Assembly (NCBI GenBank): GCA_041687455.1
Contig: JAWLBY010000011.1
Location: forward strand, 62,001-126,000
DNA length: 64,000 nt
Source of the DNA: JAWLBY01 sp041687455
GTDB lineage: Bacteria > Pseudomonadota > Gammaproteobacteria > Xanthomonadales > Xanthomonadaceae
Direction: 5' to 3'
The notes beneath the pieces were generated by a model that was not told where the DNA came from, did no database searches, and saw only the letters and a list, made by a program, of their open reading frames with translations. Below are positions 17,618 through 27,806 of this stretch, one piece after another (positions within the stretch are counted from its first letter, which is position 1; the number at the start of each line of letters is the position of its first letter). The translations under genes were made by a program, and so were the position numbers.

Positions 17618-20062
17618 ATGACCGAAACCACCGAAACGACTCCGCCGTCCGGCACCTACGACTCCAGCCGCATCACCGTCCTGCGCGGGCTCGAGGCCGT
17701 GCGCAAGCGGCCCGGCATGTATATCGGCGATGTCCACGATGGCACCGGCCTGCACCACATGGTGTTCGAGGTCGTCGACAACGCCATCGACGAGGCGCTG
17801 GCCGGTCACTGCGACAATATCCAGGTCACGATCCATGCCAACGGGGCGGTCAGCGTCAGCGACAACGGGCGCGGCATTCCGGTCGACATCCACAAGGAAG
17901 AGGGCAGGTCGGCGGCCGAAGTCATCATGACCGTGCTGCATGCCGGCGGTAAGTTCGACGACAACTCCTACAAGGTTTCCGGCGGCCTGCACGGCGTCGG
18001 CGTGTCGGTCGTCAACGCGCTGTCGGAATCGCTGCGGCTCGACATCTGGCGCGACGGAGCCCACCACGAGCAGGAATATCGGCTCGGTGAGCCGCTGTAC
18101 CCACTGCGCGCGACCGGCGCGTCGAGCCGGCGCGGTACCAAGGTCACCTTCAAGCCAGCGGTCGAGATCTTCACCGACACCGAGTTCCACTACGACGTAC
18201 TGGCGAAGCGGTTGCGCGAACTGTCGTTCCTGAATTCCGGCGTCCGGATCGAGCTGATCGACGAGCGCGACGATGAAAAGCACGACGTGTTCGAGTACGA
18301 AGGCGGCATCCGCTCGTTCGTCGAGCATCTGGCCGCGCTGAAGACACCGCTGCACCCGACCGTGATCTCGCTGCAGGGGCAGGAGGTCAACGGCATCAGC
18401 GTCGATGTCGCGCTGCAGTGGACCGATTCCTATCAGGAAACGATGTTCTGCTTCACCAACAACATCCCGCAGAAGGATGGCGGCACCCATTTGGCCGGTT
18501 TCCGCGCCGCGCTGACCCGTACGATCGGCGCCTACATCGAGCAGTCCGGCCTGCTGAAGCAGGCCAAGGTGGCTATGGCCGGCGACGACATGCGCGAGGG
18601 CATGATCGCGGTGCTGTCGGTCAAGGTTCCGGACCCGAGCTTCTCGTCGCAGACCAAGGAAAAGCTGGTCAGCTCGGAGGTCAAGCCGGCGGTCGAATCG
18701 ATCGTCAGCCGCAAGCTTGAGGAGTTCCTGCAGGAACATCCGAATGAAGCGCGGGCGGTCGCCAGCAAGGTCGTCGACGCGGCGCGGGCGCGCGAAGCGG
18801 CGCGCAAGGCGCGCGAGATGACCCGTCGCAAGGGCGCGCTCGACATCGCCGGCCTGCCCGGCAAGCTGGCCGACTGCCAGGAGAAGGACCCGGCACTGTC
18901 CGAGCTGTTCATCGTCGAGGGTGACTCGGCCGGCGGCTCCGCCAAGCAGGGGCGCAACCGCAAGACCCAGGCGATCCTGCCGCTGAAGGGCAAGATCCTG
19001 AACGTCGAGCGGGCGCGCTTCGACCGGATGCTCAGTTCGGCCGAGGTCGGCACGCTGATCACCGCGCTCGGCACCGGCATCGGCAAGGACGAGTACAACC
19101 CGGACAAGCTGCGCTACCACCGCATCATCATCATGACCGACGCCGACGTCGACGGTTCGCACATCCGGACGCTGCTGCTGACGTTCTTCTACCGGCAGAT
19201 GCCGGAACTGATCGAGCGCGGCCACGTCTACATCGGTCTGCCGCCGCTGTACAAGATCAAGCACGGCAAGAACGAGCAATATATCAAGGACGATCAATCA
19301 CTTAGCACGTACCTGATCAACCACGCGGTGGATTCTGCGGCGCTCCGTTACGAGCCCGACGCACCGCCGCTGAGCGGACCGGCACTGGAGCAGTTGATGA
19401 CCGGCTACGTTGCCGCAACCGATGCGGTCCGGCGGCTGGCGCAGCGCTTCGATGCCCAGGTGCTCGATTGCCTGATCGACCTGCCGCCGCTGACGGCGGC
19501 GGCGTTCGATGACGTCGCCGCGCTGGCGCCGTGGATCGACCGACTGCGTGCCTGCCTGGTCGCATCCGGCCTCGGCCGGCCGCGCTACACGATCCATGCC
19601 GAGCCGAACACCGGCGACCAGCCCGGCGCGCTGGTCGTGGAACGGCAACATCATGGCGTCAGTGCGACCCAGGTGATTCCGGCGACGCTGTTCGCGGCGG
19701 CCGAGTTCCGGCCGATCGCCGACGTCGCGCAGCAACTGGCCGGCATGATCCAGCCGGGAGCGACGATCGAGCGCGGTGGCCGCAGCCAGCCGGTCACCGA
19801 TTTCCGTCAGGTGCATGGCTGGCTGATGGACGAGGCCAAACGCGGCCGGACCATCCAGCGCTTCAAGGGTCTCGGCGAGATGAACCCGGAGCAGCTCTGG
19901 GAGACCACCGTCAACCCGGAAACTCGCCGCCTGCTGCGGGTCCGGATCGAGGACGCGGTCGCCGCCGACCAGATCTTCTCGACCCTGATGGGCGACGTCG
20001 TCGAACCGCGGCGCGACTTCATCGAGGAGAACGCGCTGAAGGTGGCGAACCTCGACGTCTGA
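17618..20062 (+). CDS. gyrB: DNA gyrase subunit B
   Basis: 814 residues, the long Gram-negative type. The GHKL ATPase domain has GMYIGD, VVDNAIDEALAGH and GGLHGVGVSVVNALS. The Toprim domain has EGDSAGGSAKQGRNRKTQAI and the metal site DADVDGSHIRTLLL. A ~165-residue insertion in the Toprim region, usual in proteobacteria, precedes the C-terminal TIQRFKGLGEMNPEQLWETT. With GyrA it introduces negative supercoils. ATG 17618 was chosen; an in-frame GTG lies two codons earlier. The ribosome site is weak. Confidence 0.97.
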   Translation: MTETTETTPPSGTYDSSRITVLRGLEAVRKRPGMYIGDVHDGTGLHHMVFEVVDNAIDEALAGHCDNIQVTIHANGAVSVSDNGRGIPVDIHKEEGRSAAEVIMTVLHAGGKFDDNSYKVSGGLHGVGVSVVNALSESLRLDIWRDGAHHEQEYRLGEPLYPLRATGASSRRGTKVTFKPAVEIFTDTEFHYDVLAKRLRELSFLNSGVRIELIDERDDEKHDVFEYEGGIRSFVEHLAALKTPLHPTVISLQGQEVNGISVDVALQWTDSYQETMFCFTNNIPQKDGGTHLAGFRAALTRTIGAYIEQSGLLKQAKVAMAGDDMREGMIAVLSVKVPDPSFSSQTKEKLVSSEVKPAVESIVSRKLEEFLQEHPNEARAVASKVVDAARAREAARKAREMTRRKGALDIAGLPGKLADCQEKDPALSELFIVEGDSAGGSAKQGRNRKTQAILPLKGKILNVERARFDRMLSSAEVGTLITALGTGIGKDEYNPDKLRYHRIIIMTDADVDGSHIRTLLLTFFYRQMPELIERGHVYIGLPPLYKIKHGKNEQYIKDDQSLSTYLINHAVDSAALRYEPDAPPLSGPALEQLMTGYVAATDAVRRLAQRFDAQVLDCLIDLPPLTAAAFDDVAALAPWIDRLRACLVASGLGRPRYTIHAEPNTGDQPGALVVERQHHGVSATQVIPATLFAAAEFRPIADVAQQLAGMIQPGATIERGGRSQPVTDFRQVHGWLMDEAKRGRTIQRFKGLGEMNPEQLWETTVNPETRRLLRVRIEDAVAADQIFSTLMGDVVEPRRDFIEENALKVANLDV

Positions 20063-20233
20063 GCGGCCCGGGCGGCCGCACGGTCGCCCGCGACGCGGTC
20101 GTCGCGCCCGATATACTGCCGTTCGTTTCGCCTGCGGTCGGATTGGCCGCAGCCAGGCTCGCCCGGCGTCACCGCCGACGCCGAGGCTGCGCGCGCCGAT
20201 CCGTGGCCCGTCTGACCTCCGCTTGCCCGGCTC

Positions 20234-21778
20234 ATGAAGAAAGCCCAGCTCTACTCGCTTGCCCTGCTGCTCGCACTGATCGGCGCCGCGGCGGTCGTCT
20301 ACAAATGGAAGGTGCTGAACTTTCCGTTGCAGCCGGTCGCCGAGGTCGATGTCTGGACCCTGCAGGCGCGGATCGAGTTCCAGCCGCGGCGTGGCCCCAA
20401 CACGGTCACGCTGCAGTTGCCGGAGGCACCGCCGGGTTTCACGGTGCTCGAAGAGCGCTTCGTCGCCCGCAACTACTCGAAGTTGATCGAGAACCGCGGC
20501 GGCAACCGGGAGGTGCAGTGGGCGATCCGTCGCGCGACCGGTCCGCAGGTGCTGTACTACCGCGCCACCGTCGTGCGCGACCAGGAAGCGCCGGCTGCGG
20601 TCGATGGCAAGCCGCGGGTCGGCGATCCGCCGGTACTGCAGGAGCCGTACGCCACCGCGGCACAGACCCTGCTCGATCAGGTGCGCGACCTGTCGGCGGA
20701 CATCGCGACCTTCGCCAAGGAACTGGTCCGGCGCTTCAACGCGATGCCATTGTCGGAAGAAGTCGCGCTGCTGCTCGAAGGGCACCCCACGCCGGAATCG
20801 CGCGCGCAGTTCATCACGCAGTTGCTGGCGTCGCGGAACATCCCGGCGCGCGTGCTGCACGGCTTCGAGCTGGCCGACACCCAGAACGAGGTCGAGCTGC
20901 GGCCATGGCTGCAGGTGCACAACGGCGAACGCTGGATCACGATCGACCTGCGCACCGCTGCCGACGGCTGGCCGGAAAACCTGTTCCTGTGGACCGCGAG
21001 TCGCCAGCCGCTGTTGCTGGTCGAGGACAACCCGCGTGCCCAGGTGAAATTCTCGATCAGCCGCAATCTCGCCGACGCGATGGCGGTGGCGGAACGGCGG
21101 CTGGAAGTCCGCGACGAACGACTGGTCAGCTACTCGCTGCTCGCGCTGCCGCTGCAGACCCAGTCGGTCTACCGGATCCTGCTGATGGTGCCGATCGGTG
21201 CCTTCATCATGCTGCTGCTGCGCAATCTGATCGGCCTGAAGACCTTCGGCACCTTCATGCCGGTACTGATCGCGATCGCGTTTCGCGACACCGGCCTGGC
21301 GGCGGGCGTTGCGCTGTTCGTGATCGTGGTCGGCACCGGCCTGCTGGCGCGCTTCTACCTCGAGAAACTGCGCCTGCTGCTGGTGCCGCGCCTGACCGCG
21401 GTGCTGATCCTGGTCGTGATGCTGATGGCGATGGTGTCGGTGCTGTCGAACCGGCTCGGCATCGAAGTGGGCCTGTCGGTGGCGCTGTTTCCGATGGTGA
21501 TCATGGCGATGACGATCGAACGGATGTCGGTTGCATGGGAAGAGCGCGGCGCCGGGTTCGCGATGAAGGAGGGCGCTGGCACGCTGCTGGTGGCCATGCT
21601 CGCCTACATGGCGATGAGCTGGGAGCCGCTCGAGCACATCGTGTTCGTGTTCCCTGAGGTACTGCTGATCCTGCTCGCCGCGACGCTGGTGCTCGGTCGC
21701 TATTCCGGCTACCGCCTGACCGAGCTGTTCCGCTTCCGCGCGCTGGCGCGGGAATTCGGCGGCAGCGAGCGACGCTGA
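20234..21778 (+). CDS. Inactive transglutaminase fused to seven membrane helices
   Basis: 514 residues. An N-terminal anchor helix (about 7-25) and a periplasmic beta-rich region precede a transglutaminase-like fold around IPARVLHGFEL. Seven C-terminal hydrophobic helices (about 315-500) follow. In active transglutaminases a Cys sits in the helix before the GIPAR segment and a His precedes Trp in HAW. Here the corresponding stretches read SRAQFITQLL and RPWLQV, so both catalytic residues are gone. The architecture matches the inactive-transglutaminase/7TM family. It is 14 nt upstream of an ATP-grasp ligase, its usual partner, and the two probably act in one peptide-tagging system of unknown substrate. 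Confidence 0.85.
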   Translation: MKKAQLYSLALLLALIGAAAVVYKWKVLNFPLQPVAEVDVWTLQARIEFQPRRGPNTVTLQLPEAPPGFTVLEERFVARNYSKLIENRGGNREVQWAIRRATGPQVLYYRATVVRDQEAPAAVDGKPRVGDPPVLQEPYATAAQTLLDQVRDLSADIATFAKELVRRFNAMPLSEEVALLLEGHPTPESRAQFITQLLASRNIPARVLHGFELADTQNEVELRPWLQVHNGERWITIDLRTAADGWPENLFLWTASRQPLLLVEDNPRAQVKFSISRNLADAMAVAERRLEVRDERLVSYSLLALPLQTQSVYRILLMVPIGAFIMLLLRNLIGLKTFGTFMPVLIAIAFRDTGLAAGVALFVIVVGTGLLARFYLEKLRLLLVPRLTAVLILVVMLMAMVSVLSNRLGIEVGLSVALFPMVIMAMTIERMSVAWEERGAGFAMKEGAGTLLVAMLAYMAMSWEPLEHIVFVFPEVLLILLAATLVLGRYSGYRLTELFRFRALAREFGGSERR

Positions 21779-21792
21779 CCGGGCGCCTGACG

Positions 21793-22752
21793 ATGAATCC
21801 GTTCGACATCGCCCGGCGCCTGCGCCGGATCGGCCTGATCGGATTGAACCGGCGCAACGCCGACTACGTGCTGATGTACAACCAGCGCCGCTTCTATCCC
21901 CGCGTCGACGACAAGCTGATCACGAAGGAACTGGCGCTGGCCGCCGGGCTGCCGGTGCCCGAGCTATATGCGGTGGTCCGCGAGGAACACCAGATCGACG
22001 AGCTGCACGAGAAACTCAAGCCGCACAATCAGTTCGTCATGAAGCCGGCGCACGGCTCCGGCGGCGACGGCATCGTGGTCGTGGTCGGCCGCCGCGGCGA
22101 CAAGTATCGCCGCTCGAACGGTCATCTGATGAGCCGCGACGAGTTCGATCATCACCTGTCGAACGCGTTGTCCGGCCTGTTTTCACTGGGCGGCCACCCC
22201 GATCACCTGCTGATCGAGCAATGCGTTCAGTTCGACCCGATTTTCGATCAGGTCAGCTACAAAGGCGTGCCGGACATCCGAATCATCGTGTTCCTCGGCT
22301 ACCCTGTGATGGCGATGATTCGGCTGCCGACCCGACTGTCGGACGGCAAGGCGAATCTTCACCAGGGCGCGATCGGTGTCGGCATCGACATTCCGACCGG
22401 CACGACCCGGCGCGGCGTCTGGGGGACCGAGGTCATCCGCGAGCATCCCGATACCGAGCACTCGATCGTCGGCCTCGGCATTCCGCACTGGCCGCAGTTG
22501 CTGGAGATGGCGGCACGCTGCCATGAGCTCTCCGGCCTCGGCTATGTCGGCGTCGATTTCGTGCTCGATCGGCAGTTCGGACCGATGATCCTCGAGCTCA
22601 ACGCGCGACCGGGTCTGTCGATCCAGATCGCCAATGGCAGTGGCCTGCTGCACCGCCTGAAAAAGGTCGAGCGGTTGCAGGCAGCGGGCAAGGTGTCGAC
22701 CGAGCCGGCCGAGCGCGTTGCATTCGCGCAGGCCGAATTCGGAACGATCTGA
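21793..22752 (+). CDS. Alpha-L-glutamate ligase-like ATP-grasp protein (RimK-related)
   Basis: 319 residues. ATP-grasp features are visible: the glycine-rich loop FVMKPAHGSGGDGIVVV, the ELHEKLKPHN region, DIRIIVFLGYPV, and the metal-binding end PMILELNARPGLSIQIAN. RimK-type enzymes ligate amino acids, often glutamate, to carboxyl groups. This subgroup is known for co-occurring with the inactive transglutaminase/7TM protein encoded 14 nt upstream, so the two form an operon. No signal peptide is seen, so it is cytoplasmic. The substrate is unknown. Confidence 0.85.
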   Translation: MNPFDIARRLRRIGLIGLNRRNADYVLMYNQRRFYPRVDDKLITKELALAAGLPVPELYAVVREEHQIDELHEKLKPHNQFVMKPAHGSGGDGIVVVVGRRGDKYRRSNGHLMSRDEFDHHLSNALSGLFSLGGHPDHLLIEQCVQFDPIFDQVSYKGVPDIRIIVFLGYPVMAMIRLPTRLSDGKANLHQGAIGVGIDIPTGTTRRGVWGTEVIREHPDTEHSIVGLGIPHWPQLLEMAARCHELSGLGYVGVDFVLDRQFGPMILELNARPGLSIQIANGSGLLHRLKKVERLQAAGKVSTEPAERVAFAQAEFGTI

Positions 22753-22846
22753 ACCGCGACTAAAGCTGGGCTGAAAATTTTGCCAAGCATCGCAACCGGG
22801 CGCGGCATGGGGGCAGGAAACTGTGATCGAATTGGCACTAACACGC

Positions 22847-22876
22847 TTGAGCAAACAACCTAAATCACGCTAGTGT
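22847..22876 (+). promoter_or_regulatory. Candidate sigma-70 promoter for the TPR gene
   Basis: TTGAGC and TAGTGT are separated by 18 bp within a local AT-rich patch of the 196-bp gap before the TPR gene. The -10 match is moderate. Assignment rests on position and hexamers only. Confidence 0.3.
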
Positions 22877-22948
22877 TCGCGACCCCGTGCGTTCTGCAGC
22901 CATATTCCGGCGCGGCGCGCTTGGCCCATACGTAATGAGACCGACGCC

Positions 22949-24205
22949 ATGACCCTCAACCGGCTACTTCAGGTACTCGCCATCTTCTTCCTCGGATTCG
23001 CGCTGCTCGGCACCGCCGATGCGCAGCGCAGCAAGAAGGAAAAGAAAGAGCCGATGTATCCGAATGCGACTCGTGAAGATCCGGCCATCAAGCCGTCGTC
23101 GCGGCTGACCAAGCAGGTCATGAAGATGTATGACCTGTCGCAGGAAGACGACCATGAGAAGACGCTGACCGCCGCCCAGGCCGTGCTCGACAGCAAGCTC
23201 GCCGGTGCCTATGAAAAGAGCATGGCGTTGCAGACGATCGGTTTCATCTACGTCGACCAGGACGATTACCCGACCGGTATCCGCTACCTGGAACAGAGTC
23301 TCGATGCCGACGGCATGAGCAACGACAACCACTACCAGATCATGTACCAGCTCGGCCAGCTCTACACGGCCGAGGAAAACTACGGGAAGGCGCTGGAAGT
23401 ATTTGATCGCTTCCTCACTGAGACGCGTTCCGAGAAGCCGGAACACCTGGCGTTCGTCGGCCAACTGCACTACCGGATGGAGAACTTCGCCGAGGCGGCC
23501 AGGCTTCTCGAGCGCGCGATCGCGATCAGCGATCAGCCGCAGCGCACCTATCTGCAGTTGCTGATGGCCACGTACTTCGAACTGGAGCGCCCGGACGAGG
23601 CCGCCAAGTTGGGCGAGCAGTTGATGGCGATGGATCCGAACGATCCGGCGACGGTGCGCAACATCGCGGCGGTCCACCTGCAGCAGGACCAGAACGAAAA
23701 GGCACTGCAGATCCTGGTCGACGGCAAGGCGCGCGGTGTGCTGACCGAAGAGCGCGACTACAAGCAGATCTATCAGCTTTACCAATACCTCGAACGGGAA
23801 GCCGAATCGGTCGCGACGATCGAGGAGGGGCTCGCCAAGGGCGTGCTGAAGCCGACCGCCGACTTGTACCGCGCGATGGCCGAGGCGCACTACTTTGGCG
23901 AGAAAATTCCGCAGGCCGCTGAGGCCTATGCCAAGGCCGCCGAACTTTCGCAGGACGGCGAGATGGACCTCAACCTCGCCCGCGTGCTGATGGAGCTCGA
24001 GAAGTACCCCGAGGCCAGGGCGGCGGCCAACAAGGCGCTGCAGAAGGGCGTCAAGCGCCGCGGCGATGCCCATGTGATCATCGGCGGCGCCGAGCTCGAA
24101 CAGGACAACCAGAAAGGCGCGATTGCCGCCTACAAGGAAGCAGCGAAGTATCCGGAGACCAAGTCGTCGGCCGAATCCTGGCTCAAGGCAAGCGGAATCC
24201 GCTGA
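22949..24205 (+). CDS. Secreted/periplasmic TPR-repeat protein
   Basis: 418 residues. A signal peptide (about 1-25, ending ALLGTADA before QRSKK) is followed by a lysine-rich stretch. The rest is helical with several TPR units, for example GKALEVFDRFL, EAARLLERAI, KALQILVDGKA and AAEAYAKAAEL. TPR arrays mediate protein-protein contacts, and no catalytic motif is seen. It lies 126 nt upstream of tonB on the same strand. TPR proteins next to TonB/ExbBD sets are known in other gammaproteobacteria, so a periplasmic accessory role in energy transduction is plausible but unproven. Confidence 0.8.
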   Translation: MTLNRLLQVLAIFFLGFALLGTADAQRSKKEKKEPMYPNATREDPAIKPSSRLTKQVMKMYDLSQEDDHEKTLTAAQAVLDSKLAGAYEKSMALQTIGFIYVDQDDYPTGIRYLEQSLDADGMSNDNHYQIMYQLGQLYTAEENYGKALEVFDRFLTETRSEKPEHLAFVGQLHYRMENFAEAARLLERAIAISDQPQRTYLQLLMATYFELERPDEAAKLGEQLMAMDPNDPATVRNIAAVHLQQDQNEKALQILVDGKARGVLTEERDYKQIYQLYQYLEREAESVATIEEGLAKGVLKPTADLYRAMAEAHYFGEKIPQAAEAYAKAAELSQDGEMDLNLARVLMELEKYPEARAAANKALQKGVKRRGDAHVIIGGAELEQDNQKGAIAAYKEAAKYPETKSSAESWLKASGIR

Positions 24206-24331
24206 TGCTGCGACAGGCGGCCGGGATAGGTCGCCGGTGTTAGTATAAGATTGATCGTTTCGTGTTTATTCAGGCTTCCGGTGCGTCGCGTTGCGCCCGG
24301 GGGGATCGTGTTCCACTGACTGCCCCTACGC

Positions 24332-24997
<666 letters not shown>

Positions 24998-25015
24998 TCG
25001 AAAAGGGTACGCGTT

Positions 25016-25813
25016 ATGCAACAAGATGCTGCTGTGAATCCGTCCGCCGCTGCTCCCGCGGTCGATCCGACTGCAATGCCGGGTGCGGGATATGTCGGCA
25101 ATGCGGATGCCGCCGCCCTTCAGCAGATGGGCTTCGACCACCTGATCCATCAGCTCGGCGCCGTCGGCTGGATCGTGCTGATCACGCTGGTGCTGTTCTC
25201 GCTGGCCGCGTGGTACTACACGATCACCAACGCGATGCGGAACCTGATGATCCGCACGCGCGCCGAGCGGGTGATCCGCACGTTCTGGGAAACCCCGAAC
25301 GCGCAGGACGCGATCCGCTTCATGGAAGAACAGCCGAAGGGCGAACCGTTCTCGAAGATCGCGCTGGACTGCGCGCAGGCTGCTGCCCACCACCAGAAGC
25401 ATGAAGGCAGCCGCCTGGTCGAAGCCCTGAACCGTTCGGAGTTCATCGACCGCGCGCTGCGCCAGGCGGTCACCCGCGAGAGCGCCAAGCTCGAGAACGG
25501 CCTGACCCTGCTCGCCACGGTGGGTTCGGTCGCCCCGTTCGTCGGTCTGCTCGGCACCGTGTGGGGCATCTACGGCGCCCTGATCGCGATCGGTGCATCC
25601 GGCCAGTCGTCGATCGAAGCGGTTGCCGGCCCGGTCGGCGAGGCGCTGATCATGACCGCGATCGGTCTCGGCGTCGCGATCCCGGCGGTTATCGCCTACA
25701 ACGCGTTCAATCGTGCCAACCGCACGACCAACGCGAAGTTCGACACGTTCGCGCACGACCTGCACGACTTCTTTGCGACCGGCTCGCGCGTCGGCGACAC
25801 CGTCAAGCGCTGA
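25016..25813 (+). CDS. exbB: ExbB/TolQ-family proton channel protein
   Basis: 265 residues with three membrane segments: about 41-68, 160-185 and 195-220. The conserved core LATVGSVAPFVGLLGTVWGIY, followed by EALIMTAIGLGVAIPAVIAYN, identifies the MotA/TolQ/ExbB family. With ExbD it forms the proton-driven motor that energises TonB. The first ~40 residues are Ala/Pro-rich. Position between tonB and two exbD genes supports ExbB over TolQ. Confidence 0.94.
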   Translation: MQQDAAVNPSAAAPAVDPTAMPGAGYVGNADAAALQQMGFDHLIHQLGAVGWIVLITLVLFSLAAWYYTITNAMRNLMIRTRAERVIRTFWETPNAQDAIRFMEEQPKGEPFSKIALDCAQAAAHHQKHEGSRLVEALNRSEFIDRALRQAVTRESAKLENGLTLLATVGSVAPFVGLLGTVWGIYGALIAIGASGQSSIEAVAGPVGEALIMTAIGLGVAIPAVIAYNAFNRANRTTNAKFDTFAHDLHDFFATGSRVGDTVKR

Positions 25814-25841
25814 TCCAGGCTGACTCGGACGGAGACCTTCG

Positions 25842-26255
25842 ATGGCATTCAGCGCAAACGACGGCAACGACGCAGGCTTCACCGAGCCGAACGTCGTGCC
25901 CCTGGTCGACGTCATGCTGGTGATGTTGATCATCTTCATGGTTACCGCGCCGCTGATGGCCCACAAGGTCAAGATCACGCTGCCGGAAGCCACCCTGGAA
26001 GCGCCGCCCGAGACCAAGGGCACACCGATCACGCTGGCGATCCAGGCCAACGGTGAGGTGTTCTGGAACGACGAGCCGGTCACGCCCGGCGTGCTCGAGG
26101 CGCAGTTGGCGGTTGAGGCGCAGAAGCAGCCTCAGCCGCAGGTCAACATCCGGGCCGACAAGACCACCCGCTACAAGATGGTCGCCGAGGTAGTGAAGAC
26201 CGCCAAGCAGGTCGGCATCGCCAAGGTCGGCTTCGTGACCACGCCGGAAAAGTAG
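25842..26255 (+). CDS. exbD: ExbD-family biopolymer transport protein (first copy)
   Basis: 137 residues. One N-terminal membrane helix follows EPNVVPLVDVMLVMLIIFMV, which carries the conserved membrane Asp. The periplasmic domain contains ITLAIQANGEVFWNDEPV. It is the ExbD stator/motor partner of ExbB. The second exbD begins 10 nt downstream, so the operon encodes two ExbD proteins, as in Xanthomonas. Confidence 0.94.
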   Translation: MAFSANDGNDAGFTEPNVVPLVDVMLVMLIIFMVTAPLMAHKVKITLPEATLEAPPETKGTPITLAIQANGEVFWNDEPVTPGVLEAQLAVEAQKQPQPQVNIRADKTTRYKMVAEVVKTAKQVGIAKVGFVTTPEK

Positions 26256-26265
26256 GAGACGCGCC

Positions 26266-26673
26266 ATGGCATTTTCCACGCAATCGGCCGGCGCCAAGTG
26301 CGACATGAACGTCGTTCCGTTGATCGACGTGCTGCTGGTCCTTCTGATCATCTTCATGGTCACCGCGCCGATGGTGTCCTACGAGATCCAGATCGACCTG
26401 CCGCAGATGACCAAGAACCAGCCCGAGCAGCCGAAGGACCCGCCGAAGCCGATCCGCCTGCGGATCGACGAGACGGGCAGCCTGAGCTGGGACGGCCAGC
26501 CGCTGCCGCGCGCCGCGCTCGAGCCTTCGCTGAAGGTCGAGGCAACGCGCGACCCGCAGCCGCTGCTGGAACTGGAAACCGCGGCCGACGCGCAATACGA
26601 AACCTTGACCGAAGTGCTGTCGATCGCCAAGAACGCCGGCATGGAAAAGATCGGTTTCGTCGAGACGCTCTGA
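26266..26673 (+). CDS. exbD2: ExbD-family biopolymer transport protein (second copy)
   Basis: 135 residues. It shares the membrane motif with the first copy (MNVVPLIDVLLVLLIIFMV, with conserved Asp) but diverges in the periplasmic domain, which has a Pro/Gln/Lys-rich segment after the helix. It is the last gene of the tonB operon, and a strong intrinsic terminator follows 27 nt after the stop. In Xanthomonas the second ExbD is needed only for some TonB functions; whether that holds here is unknown. Confidence 0.93.
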   Translation: MAFSTQSAGAKCDMNVVPLIDVLLVLLIIFMVTAPMVSYEIQIDLPQMTKNQPEQPKDPPKPIRLRIDETGSLSWDGQPLPRAALEPSLKVEATRDPQPLLELETAADAQYETLTEVLSIAKNAGMEKIGFVETL

Positions 26674-26700
26674 GCAACCGACGCTGGATCCATTTTGCGA

Positions 26701-26725
26701 AACGCCGCTCGATGAGCGGCGTTTT
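26701..26725 (+). terminator. Rho-independent terminator of the tonB-exbB-exbD-exbD2 operon
   Basis: A perfect 10-bp stem AACGCCGCTC / GAGCGGCGTT with a GAT loop (26701-26723) is followed by a short T run. It closes the plus-strand operon before the convergent pdxJ. The remainder of 26674-26971 shows no gene. Confidence 0.88.
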
Positions 26726-26971
26726 CGTATCTGGACCCGGTAGCGCGGCCGGCGGTTCGATCGGCATCGCCGCCGCCGATGGGCGGTCCGGCCGCGCCTG
26801 ATTCCGCCTGCAGCGGGTGGCACGAACTTGCCGGGTGGTCCCTCGTCGCGACGTGCTGCTCGGTATCTGCGCCGGGCGCACAAAGGAGACGCGCGGCAAG
26901 GTCTTGCGGCAGCGATCGCCGCGGCCTCACCTGCCGCGTGCCGGTCCGGCCGGCTGGCTGAGCCCGGGCAG

Positions 26972-27742
26972 TCAGCGGTCCGCTGCGGCCTCGCGGATGA
27001 TCCGCAGATACGCCTGCACGGTCGCCGTCAGCCCCATGTACAGCGCCTCGTCGATCAGGGCGTGACCGATTGATACCTCGGCGATCTCCGGCACCCCGGC
27101 CAGCAGGCGCGCCAGGTTGCCCTGGCTCAGGTCGTGCCCCGCATTGACCGCCAGTCCGGCCGCGAGCGCGTCGTCCGCGGTCGCGCGGCAGCGCTCGAGC
27201 TCGCGGCGGTCCGAACCGGCAGCGTGCGCCGCGGCGAATGGGCCGGTGTAGATTTCGACCCGATCGATGCCGATCCGCGCGAACGCATCGAGATTGCACG
27301 TGCCGGGGTCCACGAACACGCTGACCCGGACCCCTTCGGACTTCAGCGTCGCGACGATCGGCGCCAGCCGCTCGATGTCGCGCCGCGGATCGAAGCCGTG
27401 GTCGGACGTGAGCTGGCCGTCCGCATCGGGCACCAGCGTGCACTGCTCGGGCGGAGCTTCCAGTGCCAGCGGCAGCAGACCGGGGTAGCCCTGCCGCGGC
27501 GGCGCAAACGGATTGCCTTCGATATTGAACTCGACCCGGCCGTCGGTCAGCCGCCGCAGCGCGCGGACGTCGTCGGGGCGGATGTGGCGCCGATCCGGCC
27601 GCGGATGCACGGTGATACCCTGCGCGCCGGCGGCGATGCAGACCTCAGCGGCGCGCAACGGGTCGGGCAGGTCACCGCCGCGCGAATTGCGCAACACGGC
27701 GATCTTGTTGAGGTTGACGCTGAGCGAAGTGGGTGCGGTCAT
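26972..27742 (-). CDS. pdxJ: Pyridoxine 5'-phosphate synthase
   Basis: 256 residues. It condenses 1-deoxyxylulose 5-phosphate with 3-amino-2-oxopropyl phosphate in vitamin B6 synthesis. Conserved segments are LSVNLNKIAVLRNSRGG, GITVHPRPDRRHI, FNIEGNP and the C-terminal VSIGHALIDEALYMGL. The frame is open upstream to 27886, but only the ATG at 27742 matches the family start. pdxJ next to exbD2 also occurs in Xanthomonas. No partner pdx genes are adjacent. Confidence 0.95.
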   Translation of the reverse strand: MTAPTSLSVNLNKIAVLRNSRGGDLPDPLRAAEVCIAAGAQGITVHPRPDRRHIRPDDVRALRRLTDGRVEFNIEGNPFAPPRQGYPGLLPLALEAPPEQCTLVPDADGQLTSDHGFDPRRDIERLAPIVATLKSEGVRVSVFVDPGTCNLDAFARIGIDRVEIYTGPFAAAHAAGSDRRELERCRATADDALAAGLAVNAGHDLSQGNLARLLAGVPEIAEVSIGHALIDEALYMGLTATVQAYLRIIREAAADR

Positions 27743-27806
27743 GCCGGTAGCGTAGCGGACCGGGCCGCCGTTTCGCAGCGGTCCGCCGCCGCCGGCCGCG
27801 CCACGT

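Noticed and set aside
19298..21637. 779-codon open frame on the minus strand
   Set aside because: Shadow of gyrB and the transglutaminase gene; Arg/His/Gln-rich with no recognisable protein.
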